This document shows positions 56,151-64,000 of a DNA stretch of 64,000 nt, piece by piece (within the stretch, counting starts at the first letter, position 1; every line of letters starts with the position of its first letter). The notes beneath the pieces are model-generated. The model was given only the letters and a program-made list of their open reading frames with translations, had not been told where the DNA came from and made no database searches. The DNA lies in NCBI GenBank assembly GCA_963719875.1, contig CAVRDJ010000004.1, positions 744,001-808,000 of the forward strand, in the 5' to 3' direction. The stretch is from Palsa-360 sp963719875 (GTDB lineage: Bacteria > Acidobacteriota > Terriglobia > Acidiferrales > UBA7541). The position numbers and the translations under genes are program-made.

Positions 56151-56779
56151 GCGCCATCCTTCCATCACTAGAATTTATACTGCAATTGGAGCAACCGATA
56201 GCGGGTGAGGTGGGAAGACTCCGCCGACAACGCATTCAGCGTACTGGAGTTTCTTAGCTTGCGCAAGCCTGATCCGCAAATTTTACGCCGATTTGAATTT
56301 GCCACAAAAACTCGCGGACAGGTTTTCCAGGCCAAATCTACAAGGTCCACCCCATCCCTGGCGAACTTGCCCTTCGCCATTGCAGCGGGGGCAGCCGGCC
56401 ATGGGGCGGGGTTGGATTTCGGCTTGAGGCAGCCCTGAGTACTTAGAGTTGAACTTAAGATAAGCGGCCAACGCGAAGTTGTTGCCGAAAAAAGGTTTTT
56501 CAACGACACTTAGCGAGACGCGCTGAACCAGCACTTCGATGCAATCATTCAGTTGACGCGGGGCATCTGGAACTTGCGCGGAGCGGGCGGTTTGCCCCTC
56601 CGCTCCCCGCACGAAGCCTTGCCGGAGGGCATTCGAAGTAGCAATTGATGCCGGCCATAAATCTGATCGCTTTTCTGGCTATGTGCAGGTTCATTTGGTA
56701 TGCTTTCGCCAATGCAGCTTGGTGAGGTCGGAGAACCGAACATGAATCTTTGTCGCGCTCGTAGGATGGGTTGAGATTG
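56151..56779. other. intergenic region, possible remnant of an outer-membrane protein gene
   Basis: This 629-base divergent region has no intact gene. On the minus strand one frame ends in SSHLTRYRLLQLQYKF followed by a stop at 56168, like the C-terminus of a beta-barrel protein. Another frame upstream reads VVEKPFFGNNFALAAYLKFN. The two are out of frame. A decayed outer-membrane gene is possible but unproven. Confidence 0.25.
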
Positions 56780-57217
56780 ATGGAACTCGCGCTCAATCTC
56801 ATTTGGGCCATCATCACCGTCGCAAGTTACGCCCTTCTCTTCCGCTACCTCGCCAGTCGCAGGACGAATCCTGCGCGGGGCCCGAGCCGATCGCAGTGCG
56901 TCGTGGCATTGACTTGTGTTCTGGCGATTCTTTTCCCCGTTATTTCCCTCAGCGATGATCTTCATGAAATGCAGGCTACGCTGGTGGAGGCTTCGTCTTC
57001 CGTCCTCGTCATCAAGAAGTGCGTCGTCAATCATTCTTCAAATCATGGTCGGGCTTTACATCAAGCTCCTTTTGTCTTGGCTTCGTTTGCGACGGGTGCT
57101 CGCCGGGCCGTTTTGGGATTTTTGGCAGCCCAACAGGTAGCCCGCTCTTCGCCGGGGCTGCCTCTGGCTGCGCCCGGTCGCTCTCCGCCTTCTTTCGACG
57201 TCTCCCCAACTAGTTAG
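56780..57217 (+). CDS. small membrane protein, acidobacterial hypothetical
   Basis: A 145-residue protein from ATG 56780 (MELALNLIWAIITVASYALL). Two hydrophobic helices (about 5-25 and 42-60, VVALTCVLAILFPVISLSDD) are followed by a polar, Ala/Ser-rich tail. The pattern of two helices ending in FPVIS-x-SDDL matches small hypotheticals I recall from this phylum. TTG 56771 is an alternative start. Function unknown. Confidence 0.65.
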   Translation: MELALNLIWAIITVASYALLFRYLASRRTNPARGPSRSQCVVALTCVLAILFPVISLSDDLHEMQATLVEASSSVLVIKKCVVNHSSNHGRALHQAPFVLASFATGARRAVLGFLAAQQVARSSPGLPLAAPGRSPPSFDVSPTS

Positions 57218-57423
57218 CGGACTCTCAGGGCACACTTCACCGGGACAGGATTGGAAGCGCCTCTTTCTGTTGGGGATGCTCATTTGTTGGGCATCAACCC
57301 AGGGCGCCAGGGACCCTCCAGCATGAATGCCGGCCCGATTTCCCGGGAATGGTCGAGAGAGTAGGTCTACGCGGAGTGCGCATGTTCCCACCAACAGCGG
57401 CAACAGCCGCCCGAGGAGCAAAC

Positions 57424-57660
57424 ATGGAACAGAATCCCGGTCATCTACGACGTGGTTTGACGGTTTGTCTTGCGTTTGGAGCAGTATTGGGCGCGCTGTT
57501 CGGACTCGCGCTGATGGCGACGTCTGTAACCGGTAAAAGCGTCCCAAGCAGCATTCTGATGGGAGGCTGCGGATTCATTTTACTGGCCATCTCTGTGCCG
57601 GTATTTATTTCGGCCATCCGGTATTGGGCAGCGACAAGGTCTGGCCAAGAGAAACAATGA
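57424..57660 (+). CDS. small two-helix membrane protein
   Basis: A 78-residue protein from ATG 57424, with GGAGC six bases upstream. Two transmembrane helices (about 10-32, LTVCLAFGAVLGALFGLALM, and 45-65, LMGGCGFILLAISVPVFIS) are joined by a short loop. A start at 57349 would add 25 residues and bypass the ribosome site. Function unknown. Confidence 0.6.
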   Translation: MEQNPGHLRRGLTVCLAFGAVLGALFGLALMATSVTGKSVPSSILMGGCGFILLAISVPVFISAIRYWAATRSGQEKQ

Positions 57661-57719
57661 ACACGCACATTACCCGTAAAGTAATTGACACAAGCAGTTG
57701 TTTCATATAAAGGTAAGCT

Positions 57720-58244
57720 ATGGCTCAGCGAAAGATGATCCTCTGGGTGGCGGTTTCCTGCGTGTTGATTCTCGCCGCGACCTGCGCCTATGCCGTCCCC
57801 CAGGCGAAGGAGCGCGCTCCCAGATTTAACGCCAAAACAATGGACGGCGAGAAGTTCACGAACGAAACGACCAAGGGCAAAGTCGTCCTGCTGGAGTTCT
57901 GGACCACCTGGTGCCCGTATTGCTTTACGGAAGCGCCGTTTGTAGACAAGATTAATCAGGAGTACGGCGACAAAGGGCTGCTCGTCCTGACAATCAATGT
58001 GGGGGAATCCAAGAAGTCGGTGAAGAAATATCTCGAGCAGCATCCGCGCAAGACCCGCATCATTCTGACCGACGACACGAATCTCGCCGCGATGTACGAA
58101 GCCGTGGAATACCCGATCTACGTCGTGATCGACAAGGACGGGAACATCGCTGCAACGCAACGTGGGGCCGCGGGAGAAGAAGCGCTGCGTGACATGCTGG
58201 CGACCGCCGGCATCGGACCGAAAAACGCATCGGAATCGAAATAG
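57720..58244 (+). CDS. TlpA/ResA-like periplasmic thioredoxin
   Basis: A 174-residue exported thiol-disulfide oxidoreductase. The signal peptide (about 1-25) is followed by a thioredoxin-like domain with the active site WCPYC (Cys65, Cys68) and a cis-Pro in VEYPIYVVIDKDG. Such proteins reduce apocytochrome c or CuA sites, which would suit the many heme c proteins encoded here. AAGGTAAG precedes the ATG. Confidence 0.9.
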   Translation: MAQRKMILWVAVSCVLILAATCAYAVPQAKERAPRFNAKTMDGEKFTNETTKGKVVLLEFWTTWCPYCFTEAPFVDKINQEYGDKGLLVLTINVGESKKSVKKYLEQHPRKTRIILTDDTNLAAMYEAVEYPIYVVIDKDGNIAATQRGAAGEEALRDMLATAGIGPKNASESK

Positions 58245-58541
58245 CGCGGGGCCGACGTCTCAGATTTTCCACGGTTGCGGACTTCTGCAATTGTGAACCT
58301 TCTCGCAAACGTGTGAATGCCAGCCGTCCACCGGGTGAATCTTGATTCATTTTAACTGCTAAAAATTGACAATACCGACTGCATCCGATGGCAAGTACTT
58401 AATTGCCGGACCGCACACGCTCTTTGACACTCGCATCCGCATTCCAATGGTTATTCCTATTTACATGCGCGGATCAAATCACCCGGAGCTTGATATTTTC
58501 CATGGCTTGGTGCGTAGAATAGTGAGGAGAAGGACCAGACG

Positions 58542-59387
58542 ATGAATCCACGAAAGCTCTTCCCTATCGCTCTTATCGCAATTACAACTTTCGCGCTTGC
58601 GGGGGTTGCAACGAAGCTGGTCGCGCGACCGGCGGCGCAGCAAAATCAGCAACAAAAACCCAGCGACGACTCCGGGCAGAATCAGACGATGCCCGGGATG
58701 ACCAACGGCATGCCCGGCATGGACATGAATCACGACATGCCCGGCATGAAAATGGGCGAGAGTTCGGACGAAAAAGATCAGCAGGCGGAACATGGCGCCG
58801 TGGACGCGATGAGCCACATGCACCATCACCAGATGGGCCCGCACATGTACATGACCAAGCTGCGCACCGCGACGCCGCAGGATTGGGCCAAGGCCGACGG
58901 GATCGCCGGCGAATTGCGCGAGTCCATTGAGAAATACAAGGACTACCACGCCGCGCTCGCCGACGGCTTCCGCATTTTCATGCCGAATCTTCCGCAGTCC
59001 GAATATCATTTCACGAATTATTACAACGGCTTCCTCGAATCGTTCAGCTTCGACCCCACGCGGCCCACTTCCCTGCTCTACAAGAAAACGAAAACCGGAT
59101 ACGACCTGATCGGCGCGATGTACACCATGCCCAAGCGCGTGTCCGAAGAGCAATTGAACGAGCGCGTCCCGCTCAGCATCGCCCAATGGCACCTGCACAC
59201 TAAGCTCTGCCTGCCTCCCAAGGAACAGCGCGGCCACGCCGACTTCACCAGGTTCGGCCTGCAAGGATCGATCCTCACCAAGGAAGCCTGCACCGAGGCC
59301 GGCGGCACCTTCTACCCCGTGATTTTCGGCTGGATGGTGCACGTCTACCCGTTCGAGAATTCACGCGAAAAAATCTGGGGGCAGTAG
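58542..59387 (+). CDS. exported Met/His-rich protein, probable copper-binding
   Basis: A 281-residue protein with a signal segment (about 1-30) and a Met/His-rich region at 50-105 that contains three MPGM units (50-53, 57-60, 66-69), MNHDM and SHMHHHQMGPHMYM, the kind of sequence that binds Cu(I)/Cu(II). The C-terminal domain (about 110-281: DYHAALADGFRIFMPNLPQS, QWHLHTKLCLPP, GWMVHVYPFENSREKIWG) is well structured and has further His and two Cys, but I do not recognise the family. It may sequester or hand over copper. Its TAG stop belongs to the following repeat. Confidence 0.7.
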   Translation: MNPRKLFPIALIAITTFALAGVATKLVARPAAQQNQQQKPSDDSGQNQTMPGMTNGMPGMDMNHDMPGMKMGESSDEKDQQAEHGAVDAMSHMHHHQMGPHMYMTKLRTATPQDWAKADGIAGELRESIEKYKDYHAALADGFRIFMPNLPQSEYHFTNYYNGFLESFSFDPTRPTSLLYKKTKTGYDLIGAMYTMPKRVSEEQLNERVPLSIAQWHLHTKLCLPPKEQRGHADFTRFGLQGSILTKEACTEAGGTFYPVIFGWMVHVYPFENSREKIWGQ

Positions 59388-59487
59388 CACAGGCACTCTT
59401 GCCTGTGCGGGTTTTGCGATCGTTGTTGGGCCGGTAGCTAGTGTGTGCGACTTACAAAACCGCACAGGCAAGAGTGCCTGTGCTACT
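59383..59487. repeat. GTAG-headed inverted pair, perfect 28-bp arms
   Basis: Arms 59383-59410 and 59460-59487 are exactly complementary with a 49-base centre. Both have AGTAGCACAGG at the outer end and the sub-hairpin ACAGGC-ACTCTT-GCCTGT. The TAG of the left GTAG is the stop codon of the Met/His-rich gene. Confidence 0.9.
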
Positions 59488-59607
59488 AAAACATTCCCCG
59501 AATCAACTTTTTCCGCTCAACTTGGCCAGCGCCTTTGCGATTGGCTTGGGCCCCGCTCGTTCATCATCTACTCATCTAGTTGTCACCAAATTTTTACATT
59601 GTGTGCG

Positions 59608-59613
59608 TATAAT
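59608..59613 (+). promoter_or_regulatory. -10 box of the kinase-ppx-sixA operon
   Basis: A perfect TATAAT lies 25 bases before the GTG start of the first kinase gene. No good -35 stands at 16-18 bases; TTGTCA is 22 bases away. Its position makes the upstream in-frame start codons unlikely. Confidence 0.45.
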
Positions 59614-59632
59614 AGCCCTTCGGGAGACCCTT

Positions 59633-60403
59633 GTGACTTCGCACCCTTTGTCGGCGGTTGAGCAGTTGTCCTCCAATCCCGTGGAAACTCCCGAGAAAGC
59701 CTCCCAGCGTCCTGAGCCCGCTCGGAAGTACCCGGGCGCCCTGATCGTGGTAGAGGGCATCGATGGCTCGGGGAAAAGCACACAACTCTATTTATTGAAA
59801 CGCTGGCTGGAAATCGGCGGCTATCGCCTTCATTTCACGGAGTGGAACTCCTCGCCGCTCGTCAAGTCCGCCACGCGGCGGGGAAAGCAGCGGCGGCTTC
59901 TGACGCCCACGACGTTTTCCTTGCTCCATGCCGCGGATTTTGCCGATCGCTGCGAACGGCAAATCCTGCCGCTGCTGCACAGCGGATACCTCGTCCTTGC
60001 GGACCGCTACGTCTACACCGCGTTTGCGCGCGACGTGGCGCGCAATTGCTCCCCGCGATGGCTGCGCAATCTCTACCGGTTTGCCCCGGTTCCGGATATC
60101 ACGTTCTACTTCCGCGCGCCACTCGATGTGGCCGTCAAGCGCATCATGAGCGGCCGCCCAAAGCTGAAGTTTTACGAAGCGGGCATGGACTTGAACCTTT
60201 CCCTGGACCGCGCGGAGAGTTTCCGAATTTTCCAGGGACGCATTCTGGCGCAATATGACGAAATGATTGAATCCGACAAGTTCGTGGTAATGGACGGCAC
60301 GCTGCCGGTGAATTCTCTGCAAAAGCAGATGCGCCAGATGGTGAAAGCGCGCATCGATTTGGCGCGATTTGCCCCCAAAAAATCGGCGCGGAGGGCCTTG
60401 TGA
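59633..60403 (+). CDS. thymidylate-kinase-like P-loop kinase, canonical Walker A
   Basis: A 256-residue nucleotide kinase of the dTMP kinase superfamily. From GTG 59633 (GGGAG six bases upstream) a ~34-residue extension precedes the P-loop GIDGSGKST (42-50, Lys48). The DR motif ADRYVYTAFARDVA and a lid-like basic region (IMSGRPKLKFYEAG) are present. The frame stays open upstream to 59441, but that part covers a repeat arm and a -10 box. Two such genes in tandem with Ppx/GppA and SixA suggest a special phosphotransfer role rather than, or besides, dTDP synthesis. Confidence 0.82.
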   Translation: MTSHPLSAVEQLSSNPVETPEKASQRPEPARKYPGALIVVEGIDGSGKSTQLYLLKRWLEIGGYRLHFTEWNSSPLVKSATRRGKQRRLLTPTTFSLLHAADFADRCERQILPLLHSGYLVLADRYVYTAFARDVARNCSPRWLRNLYRFAPVPDITFYFRAPLDVAVKRIMSGRPKLKFYEAGMDLNLSLDRAESFRIFQGRILAQYDEMIESDKFVVMDGTLPVNSLQKQMRQMVKARIDLARFAPKKSARRAL

Positions 60404-61197
60404 AATCCGCGAAAACCAGTCGAAAAAATGGCCACTCGAAAAAAGGACTCTCTCCCTCCGGCGCTTCCCCCCGCAATTATGGTTTGCCTCTCCCCGGCGT
60501 AAACGACGAGGAATTCGGCGGCTCCCTCATCGTCATTGAAGGCATGGACGGATCGGGCCGCTCGACTCAGATTTCCCTGCTGACGGAATGGCTCGAGTCC
60601 GAAGGCTTCGCCGTGGAGACGATGGGCCTGCGCCGCTCGGGCCTGGTGGCGAAAGACATCGACGCGTTGCTGGCCGAAAACACGATCACCCGCATGACGC
60701 TCACGCTTATGTATGCCACCGATTTCTACGACCAGCTCGAACACCGCATCATCCCCGCGCTGCGTTCCGATTTTGTGGTCCTCGCGGACCGATACTTTTA
60801 TACATTGATCGCCCGCGCGGTAGCTCGCGGCATTGAGCGCGACTATCTGAACGGTCTATACGAAATGGCCGTTCGTCCCGATCTCACCTTCTGGCTCAAC
60901 GTGCGCCCGGAAGTGGCCTTCGAGCGCGAGTTTCGCAAGTCGCACGCGATCAGCTATTGGGAGTCCGGGCGGGACCTTTCGCTTTCGGACGATTTGTTCC
61001 AGTCCTTCATCCTGTATCAGGCCAAGATCAAAAACGAATTTGAAAGGCTCTCCGAGCGTCACGGCTTTCTGGCGCTGGACGGCGAGGCGAGCGTCGTCTC
61101 CGTCAATACGGATTTGCGCAAGCGCATTGCCGCCCATCTTGGCATTCAACACACACACTACCGGCCTTCCGCTGCGCTGGCTCCCCTGTGGCGTTAA
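60400..61197 (+). CDS. thymidylate-kinase-like protein with Walker A Lys to Arg change
   Basis: A 265-residue paralogue of the preceding gene, beginning at GTG 60400 and overlapping it by 4 bases. After a basic ~40-residue N-terminus the P-loop reads GMDGSGRST (48-56), with Arg54 where the catalytic Lys is expected. The DR motif ADRYFYTLIARAVARG is intact. The Lys-to-Arg change would usually impair ATP hydrolysis, so this may be a regulatory or structural partner in a heterodimer with the upstream protein, or a kinase with altered donor use. Confidence 0.8.
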   Translation: MKSAKTSRKNGHSKKGLSPSGASPRNYGLPLPGVNDEEFGGSLIVIEGMDGSGRSTQISLLTEWLESEGFAVETMGLRRSGLVAKDIDALLAENTITRMTLTLMYATDFYDQLEHRIIPALRSDFVVLADRYFYTLIARAVARGIERDYLNGLYEMAVRPDLTFWLNVRPEVAFEREFRKSHAISYWESGRDLSLSDDLFQSFILYQAKIKNEFERLSERHGFLALDGEASVVSVNTDLRKRIAAHLGIQHTHYRPSAALAPLWR

Positions 61198-62765
61198 GAC
61201 TCCGCAAACCCATCCAACTCGCGGCGATCGACGCCGGGTCCAACGCGTTCCGCCTGATGGTTGCGCGCATCCGCTCCGCCGACGACTGGGAGATCGTGGA
61301 GTCGGTGCGCGCCCCGGTGCGGCTCGGCCATTCGGTATTTACTTCCGGAGAATTTGATCGCAAAACTTTGCGCGACGCGGCTGCCGCGTTCCGCGAATTC
61401 CGAAACATCATGGATGCGCACGGCGTCACCGCCTATCGCGCCGTGACGACGAGCGCCGCGCGCGAGGCCCGCAATCGCCACGTTTTGATCGAACGCATCC
61501 GCCACCAAGCCAAAATCGAATTGGAAGTCATCTCCGGCGATGAAGAAGCGCGTCTCGTGCGTGTCGCGGTCCTCCGCGCGCTTCGCGATTTCGATCCGCC
61601 ACGCTTCATCCTCGATCTGGGCGGCGGCAGCCTGGAGCTCAATGAATTGCGGCGCGGCGTCCTGCAGGAAAGCATCGGCCTGCCTCTCGGAACGGTCCGG
61701 CTGATGGAAGCATTCCAGGCACAGGGCGTGATTCACGAACACACCGCAAACGAAATCCGTCTGCACGTGTTATCCGTCCTGCAAAGCGCGTTGCCCACGC
61801 GTCCGCGTTCCTCGGGGGCTTATACCGTTGCGTGCGGAGGGAACGCGGAAACGCTGGCGGGGCTGGCTGCTGGTCCCAGGATGGGCGGGCTCACTACTCT
61901 GAATCCCCGGTTGCTGCGTGACCGGCTTTGGCACATTCTGCAGCTCAATGTGGAAGAAAGAATGAAATCGTTTTACGTGCGGCGGGACCGCGCCGAGGTG
62001 ATGGGCGTCGCAGCCATCGTCCTCGTGACCGTGGCCTGGTGGTTGCGCCTTCGCCAAATGATCGCTCCGCGCGTCGGAGTGCGCGAGGGGCTGCTCTACG
62101 AACTCACCTCCTCGCAGATGGCTCTGCCGGAACTCACCGAAGAGCAGCGGAAACGTTCGCAAATCATGCTGGCCGGCGCGGAGTCCTTTGCCAGCCGTGT
62201 GCGTTGCGATTTGAAACACGCCGAACAAGTCCAAGTGCTCGCCCTGCAGCTCTTTGATCAGCTGTGGCCGTATCATCATTTGGACTCTGAAGCGCGAACC
62301 ATTCTGGCAGCGGCTGCGATGCTTCACGATTCCGGCGTGCTGATCAACCGGAAAGCGCATCACCGGCACGGCGAATATCTCATTCACAATGCGAAAATTC
62401 AGGGATTGCGCGGCTGGGCAAAAAATATGACGGCCTGCCTGGTGCGATATCACAACAGGAAATCCGAACCCAGCACGGCGCACTCCGTGTTCGCCACGCT
62501 CAATCGGCAACAAAGAAAGAAAGCGCGCCTTCTGGCCGGAATGCTGCGCCTGGCCGAGCGCCTCGAAAGCGATCACCGTCAGGCCATCTCCAAGCTCACC
62601 ATCGAAGGCGGTCCGCGCGACGTCCGCATCCATGTGGAATTGCGTGACGCTTCTCGGCTGAACCTCGCGGGCATCGAAAGAAAAGCCCGGCTTCTGGAAC
62701 GGGAGCTGAACCTGCGCCTGTCGTTTCAGCGGGTCCTGGTGGTTGAGAAGGAGAGGGTCGCTTAA
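61188..62765 (+). CDS. Ppx/GppA phosphatase with C-terminal HD domain
   Basis: A 525-residue member of the exopolyphosphatase/pppGpp phosphohydrolase family. The actin-like ATPase fold shows AAIDAGSNAFRLMVA (phosphate-1, near residue 12) and ILDLGGGSLEL (phosphate-2, near 145). The C-terminal third is HD-like, with MLHDSGVLINRKAHHRHGEYL. The GTG start at 61188 overlaps the kinase stop by 10 bases. It probably hydrolyses polyphosphate or pppGpp. Confidence 0.93.
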   Translation: MALRLRKPIQLAAIDAGSNAFRLMVARIRSADDWEIVESVRAPVRLGHSVFTSGEFDRKTLRDAAAAFREFRNIMDAHGVTAYRAVTTSAAREARNRHVLIERIRHQAKIELEVISGDEEARLVRVAVLRALRDFDPPRFILDLGGGSLELNELRRGVLQESIGLPLGTVRLMEAFQAQGVIHEHTANEIRLHVLSVLQSALPTRPRSSGAYTVACGGNAETLAGLAAGPRMGGLTTLNPRLLRDRLWHILQLNVEERMKSFYVRRDRAEVMGVAAIVLVTVAWWLRLRQMIAPRVGVREGLLYELTSSQMALPELTEEQRKRSQIMLAGAESFASRVRCDLKHAEQVQVLALQLFDQLWPYHHLDSEARTILAAAAMLHDSGVLINRKAHHRHGEYLIHNAKIQGLRGWAKNMTACLVRYHNRKSEPSTAHSVFATLNRQQRKKARLLAGMLRLAERLESDHRQAISKLTIEGGPRDVRIHVELRDASRLNLAGIERKARLLERELNLRLSFQRVLVVEKERVA

Positions 62766-63265
62766 TGATGCATCTTTATTTAATCCGCCATGGCATTGCC
62801 GTGGACCGCGAAGATCCCAATTGCCCGCCCGATACCGAGCGCCCCCTCACTCCCAAAGGCGTGAAACGCGCTCTCGCCGCAGCACTGGGCTTGCGTGCTC
62901 TTGATGCAAAACCGAACGCAGTGCTGACCAGCCCGTGGCTGCGAGCCGTGCAAACCGCCGAAATCTTTTGCGAAACGATCGGCTATCCCTCCAAGAAAAT
63001 CATACGCACGGATGCCTTGAAGGGCACCAGCCAACCCTCCGAATTGTTGCGCGAATTGCAATCGATGAAAGCCAAAGTTGTGCTCTGCTTCGGCCACGAA
63101 CCGCACCTGCACCACGTGATCGGCCACGTCCTCCACACCACCGCAAAAATCACGGAACTCAAGAAAGCCGGCCTCGCCCTTTTGGAATTGGAGCGCGTCT
63201 TGCCGCCCCAGGGACGACTGCTGGCTCTCTACCCCGCGAGCACACTGCGCCTGCTCGCAAAATAA
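62765..63265 (+). CDS. sixA: phosphohistidine phosphatase SixA
   Basis: A 166-residue histidine-phosphatase-superfamily protein. The catalytic RHG (YLIRHGIAVDRED, residues 5-17) is at the N-terminus, and the second His lies in LCFGHEPHLHHVIGH. It has only the basic fold, as in SixA, which dephosphorylates His of phosphorelay or PTS proteins. The ATG overlaps the Ppx stop by one base (TAATG), so all four genes form one operon. Confidence 0.92.
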   Translation: MMHLYLIRHGIAVDREDPNCPPDTERPLTPKGVKRALAAALGLRALDAKPNAVLTSPWLRAVQTAEIFCETIGYPSKKIIRTDALKGTSQPSELLRELQSMKAKVVLCFGHEPHLHHVIGHVLHTTAKITELKKAGLALLELERVLPPQGRLLALYPASTLRLLAK

Positions 63266-63281
63266 TTCCGGGTATACTAGC

Positions 63282-63346
63282 GCCGGCGGGACGCCGGCAA
63301 TTTTCTTATTCGTGTCGCGGCGAAAAGCCGCCGGCGGGACGCCGGC
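63282..63346. repeat. two direct copies of GCCGGCGGGACGCCGGC
   Basis: Identical 17-base units at 63282-63298 and 63330-63346 with 31 bases between. Each unit is itself palindromic (GCCGGC ends). It is located between convergent sixA and tag. Confidence 0.85.
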
Positions 63347-63422
63347 GCCACCAAACCCGCAGCAGCAAGTCACATTGGGACCAAAACGGAATTCAAACGG
63401 CATCCGCCCTGAGATACCCAGA

Positions 63423-64000
63423 TCAAATCTCTTCCCAACGGAAACAGGTGCGGAGATGATCGTTCACCATCCCGGTGGCTTGCATGAACGCGTAGCAAAT
63501 GGTTGAACCGACAAAACGGAAGCCGCGCTTCTTCAGCGCCTTGCTCATGGCGTCGGATTCCGCGGTTCGCGCGGGTACCTCTTTCGGGCCGCGCCGCGCA
63601 TGTCGCAGTGTTTTCCCGCCGGTAAATTGCCAGATGTATGCGTCGAAACTGCCGATTTCACGCTGCACTTTGAGAAACGCCTGCGCATTGGAAATCGCGG
63701 AGGAAATTTTCAGGCGATTACGAATGATGCCCGGATCGGCAAGCAATGCGCGCACTTTTCGTGCGTCGTACTGCGCGATTTTGGAAGCGTCAAAGCCATC
63801 GAAGACCTCCCGGTAGCGCTCGCGCTTCCGCAGGACTGTCTCCCAACTCAAACCCGCTTGTGCGCCCTCCAGGATCAGGAACTCGAAGAGGCAGCGGTCG
63901 TCATGCACGGGCACACCCCACTCTTCATCATGGTAGCGCGCCAGGGCGCCGCTTTGCGCCCAATGGCACGTGCGCCGGGGCGGCTGCGGATTCCCGGCGC
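63423..64000 (-). CDS. tag: DNA-3-methyladenine glycosylase I, 5' end beyond window
   Basis: Excises 3-methyladenine from DNA. The frame is open from the window edge to the stop at 63423 and gives about 192 residues; ATG 63914 is internal. Upstream of it the sequence TCHWAQSGALARYHDEEWGV carries the N-terminal zinc ligands (Cys, His). FEFLILEGAQAGLSWETVL is the HhH-family core, and the C-terminal HLRTCFRWEE supplies the other zinc ligands. Only the first few residues, with the true start, are missing. Confidence 0.94.
   Translation of the reverse strand, partial: AGNPQPPRRTCHWAQSGALARYHDEEWGVPVHDDRCLFEFLILEGAQAGLSWETVLRKRERYREVFDGFDASKIAQYDARKVRALLADPGIIRNRLKISSAISNAQAFLKVQREIGSFDAYIWQFTGGKTLRHARRGPKEVPARTAESDAMSKALKKRGFRFVGSTICYAFMQATGMVNDHLRTCFRWEEI

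Noticed and set aside
56283..56612. Minus-strand reading frame containing CPRCNGEG, like a DnaJ zinc-finger unit
   Set aside because: Only one CxxCxGxG occurs, with no partner unit, ribosome site or other DnaJ feature; it is probably chance.
57685..57711. TTGACA..TATAAA promoter for the TlpA-like gene
   Set aside because: The spacer is only 15 bases, and transcription would start after the ribosome site, so it cannot serve the gene.
59441..59632. A 64-residue N-terminal extension of the first kinase
   Set aside because: It would start inside a repeat centre and span a repeat arm and a TATAAT; GTG 59633 has a good ribosome site.

Overview
The window looks like a chromosomal segment of an aerobic Acidobacteriota bacterium. 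This is inferred from the GC-rich sequence, the pairing of an alternative complex III (ActABCDEF) with a caa3-type oxidase, carboxypeptidase-regulatory (CarbopepD_reg) domains fused to other modules, several small proteins of acidobacterial type, and many GTAG-headed palindromic repeats between genes. No rRNA, tRNA, CRISPR array, prophage or transposase gene was seen.

Layout. (1) 1-13.0 kb holds heme biosynthesis in two blocks: hemX-hemA-hemC-hemD-hemB-hemL on the minus strand (hemL cut by the window edge) and hemE-hemN-hemY on the plus strand. Between them lie a secreted tannase-family esterase, an isochorismatase-fold protein without its catalytic Cys, and a hydroxylaminobenzene-mutase-like gene broken by an in-frame TAG. 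(2) 13.2-20.5 kb holds an ECF sigma/anti-sigma pair, an acyl-CoA thioesterase, a TPR protein, pilT, recX, a YceI/membrane-protein pair, and a small winged-helix/zinc-site pair. (3) 21.0-28.1 kb holds alaS, then a cell-wall operon (lytic transglycosylase, AMIN/amidase_3, a membrane-anchored hypothetical), followed by a candidate small RNA. (4) 28.5-41.0 kb is one long minus-strand respiratory operon, actA-B-C-D-E-F, an unknown gene, sco, ctaC-D-E-F, with a good sigma-70 promoter at its head. (5) 41.6-46.0 kb holds a divergent RND pump and adaptor with a CRP-type palindrome in the shared upstream region. (6) 46.8-53.3 kb holds glgP, xfp and ackA: glucan phosphorolysis, phosphoketolase and acetate kinase. 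(7) 53.8-59.4 kb holds secreted and small membrane proteins, including a CarbopepD/heme c/beta-propeller fusion, a TlpA-type thioredoxin and a Met/His-rich protein. (8) 59.6-63.3 kb is a tight four-gene operon of two thymidylate-kinase-like proteins, Ppx/GppA and SixA. A DNA glycosylase gene (tag) runs off the right edge.

The genes fit an aerobic heterotroph. The heme block supplies cytochromes; quinol is oxidised by ActABCDEF, and electrons pass to the caa3 oxidase assembled with Sco. The glgP-xfp-ackA set would let stored glucan yield acetyl phosphate and ATP.

The most unusual material is the repeat layer. A family of GTAG-headed inverted pairs resembles REP/BIME elements. Three genes use the TAG of the GTAG head as their stop codon, and six of seven convergent gene junctions carry an inverted repeat or hairpin.
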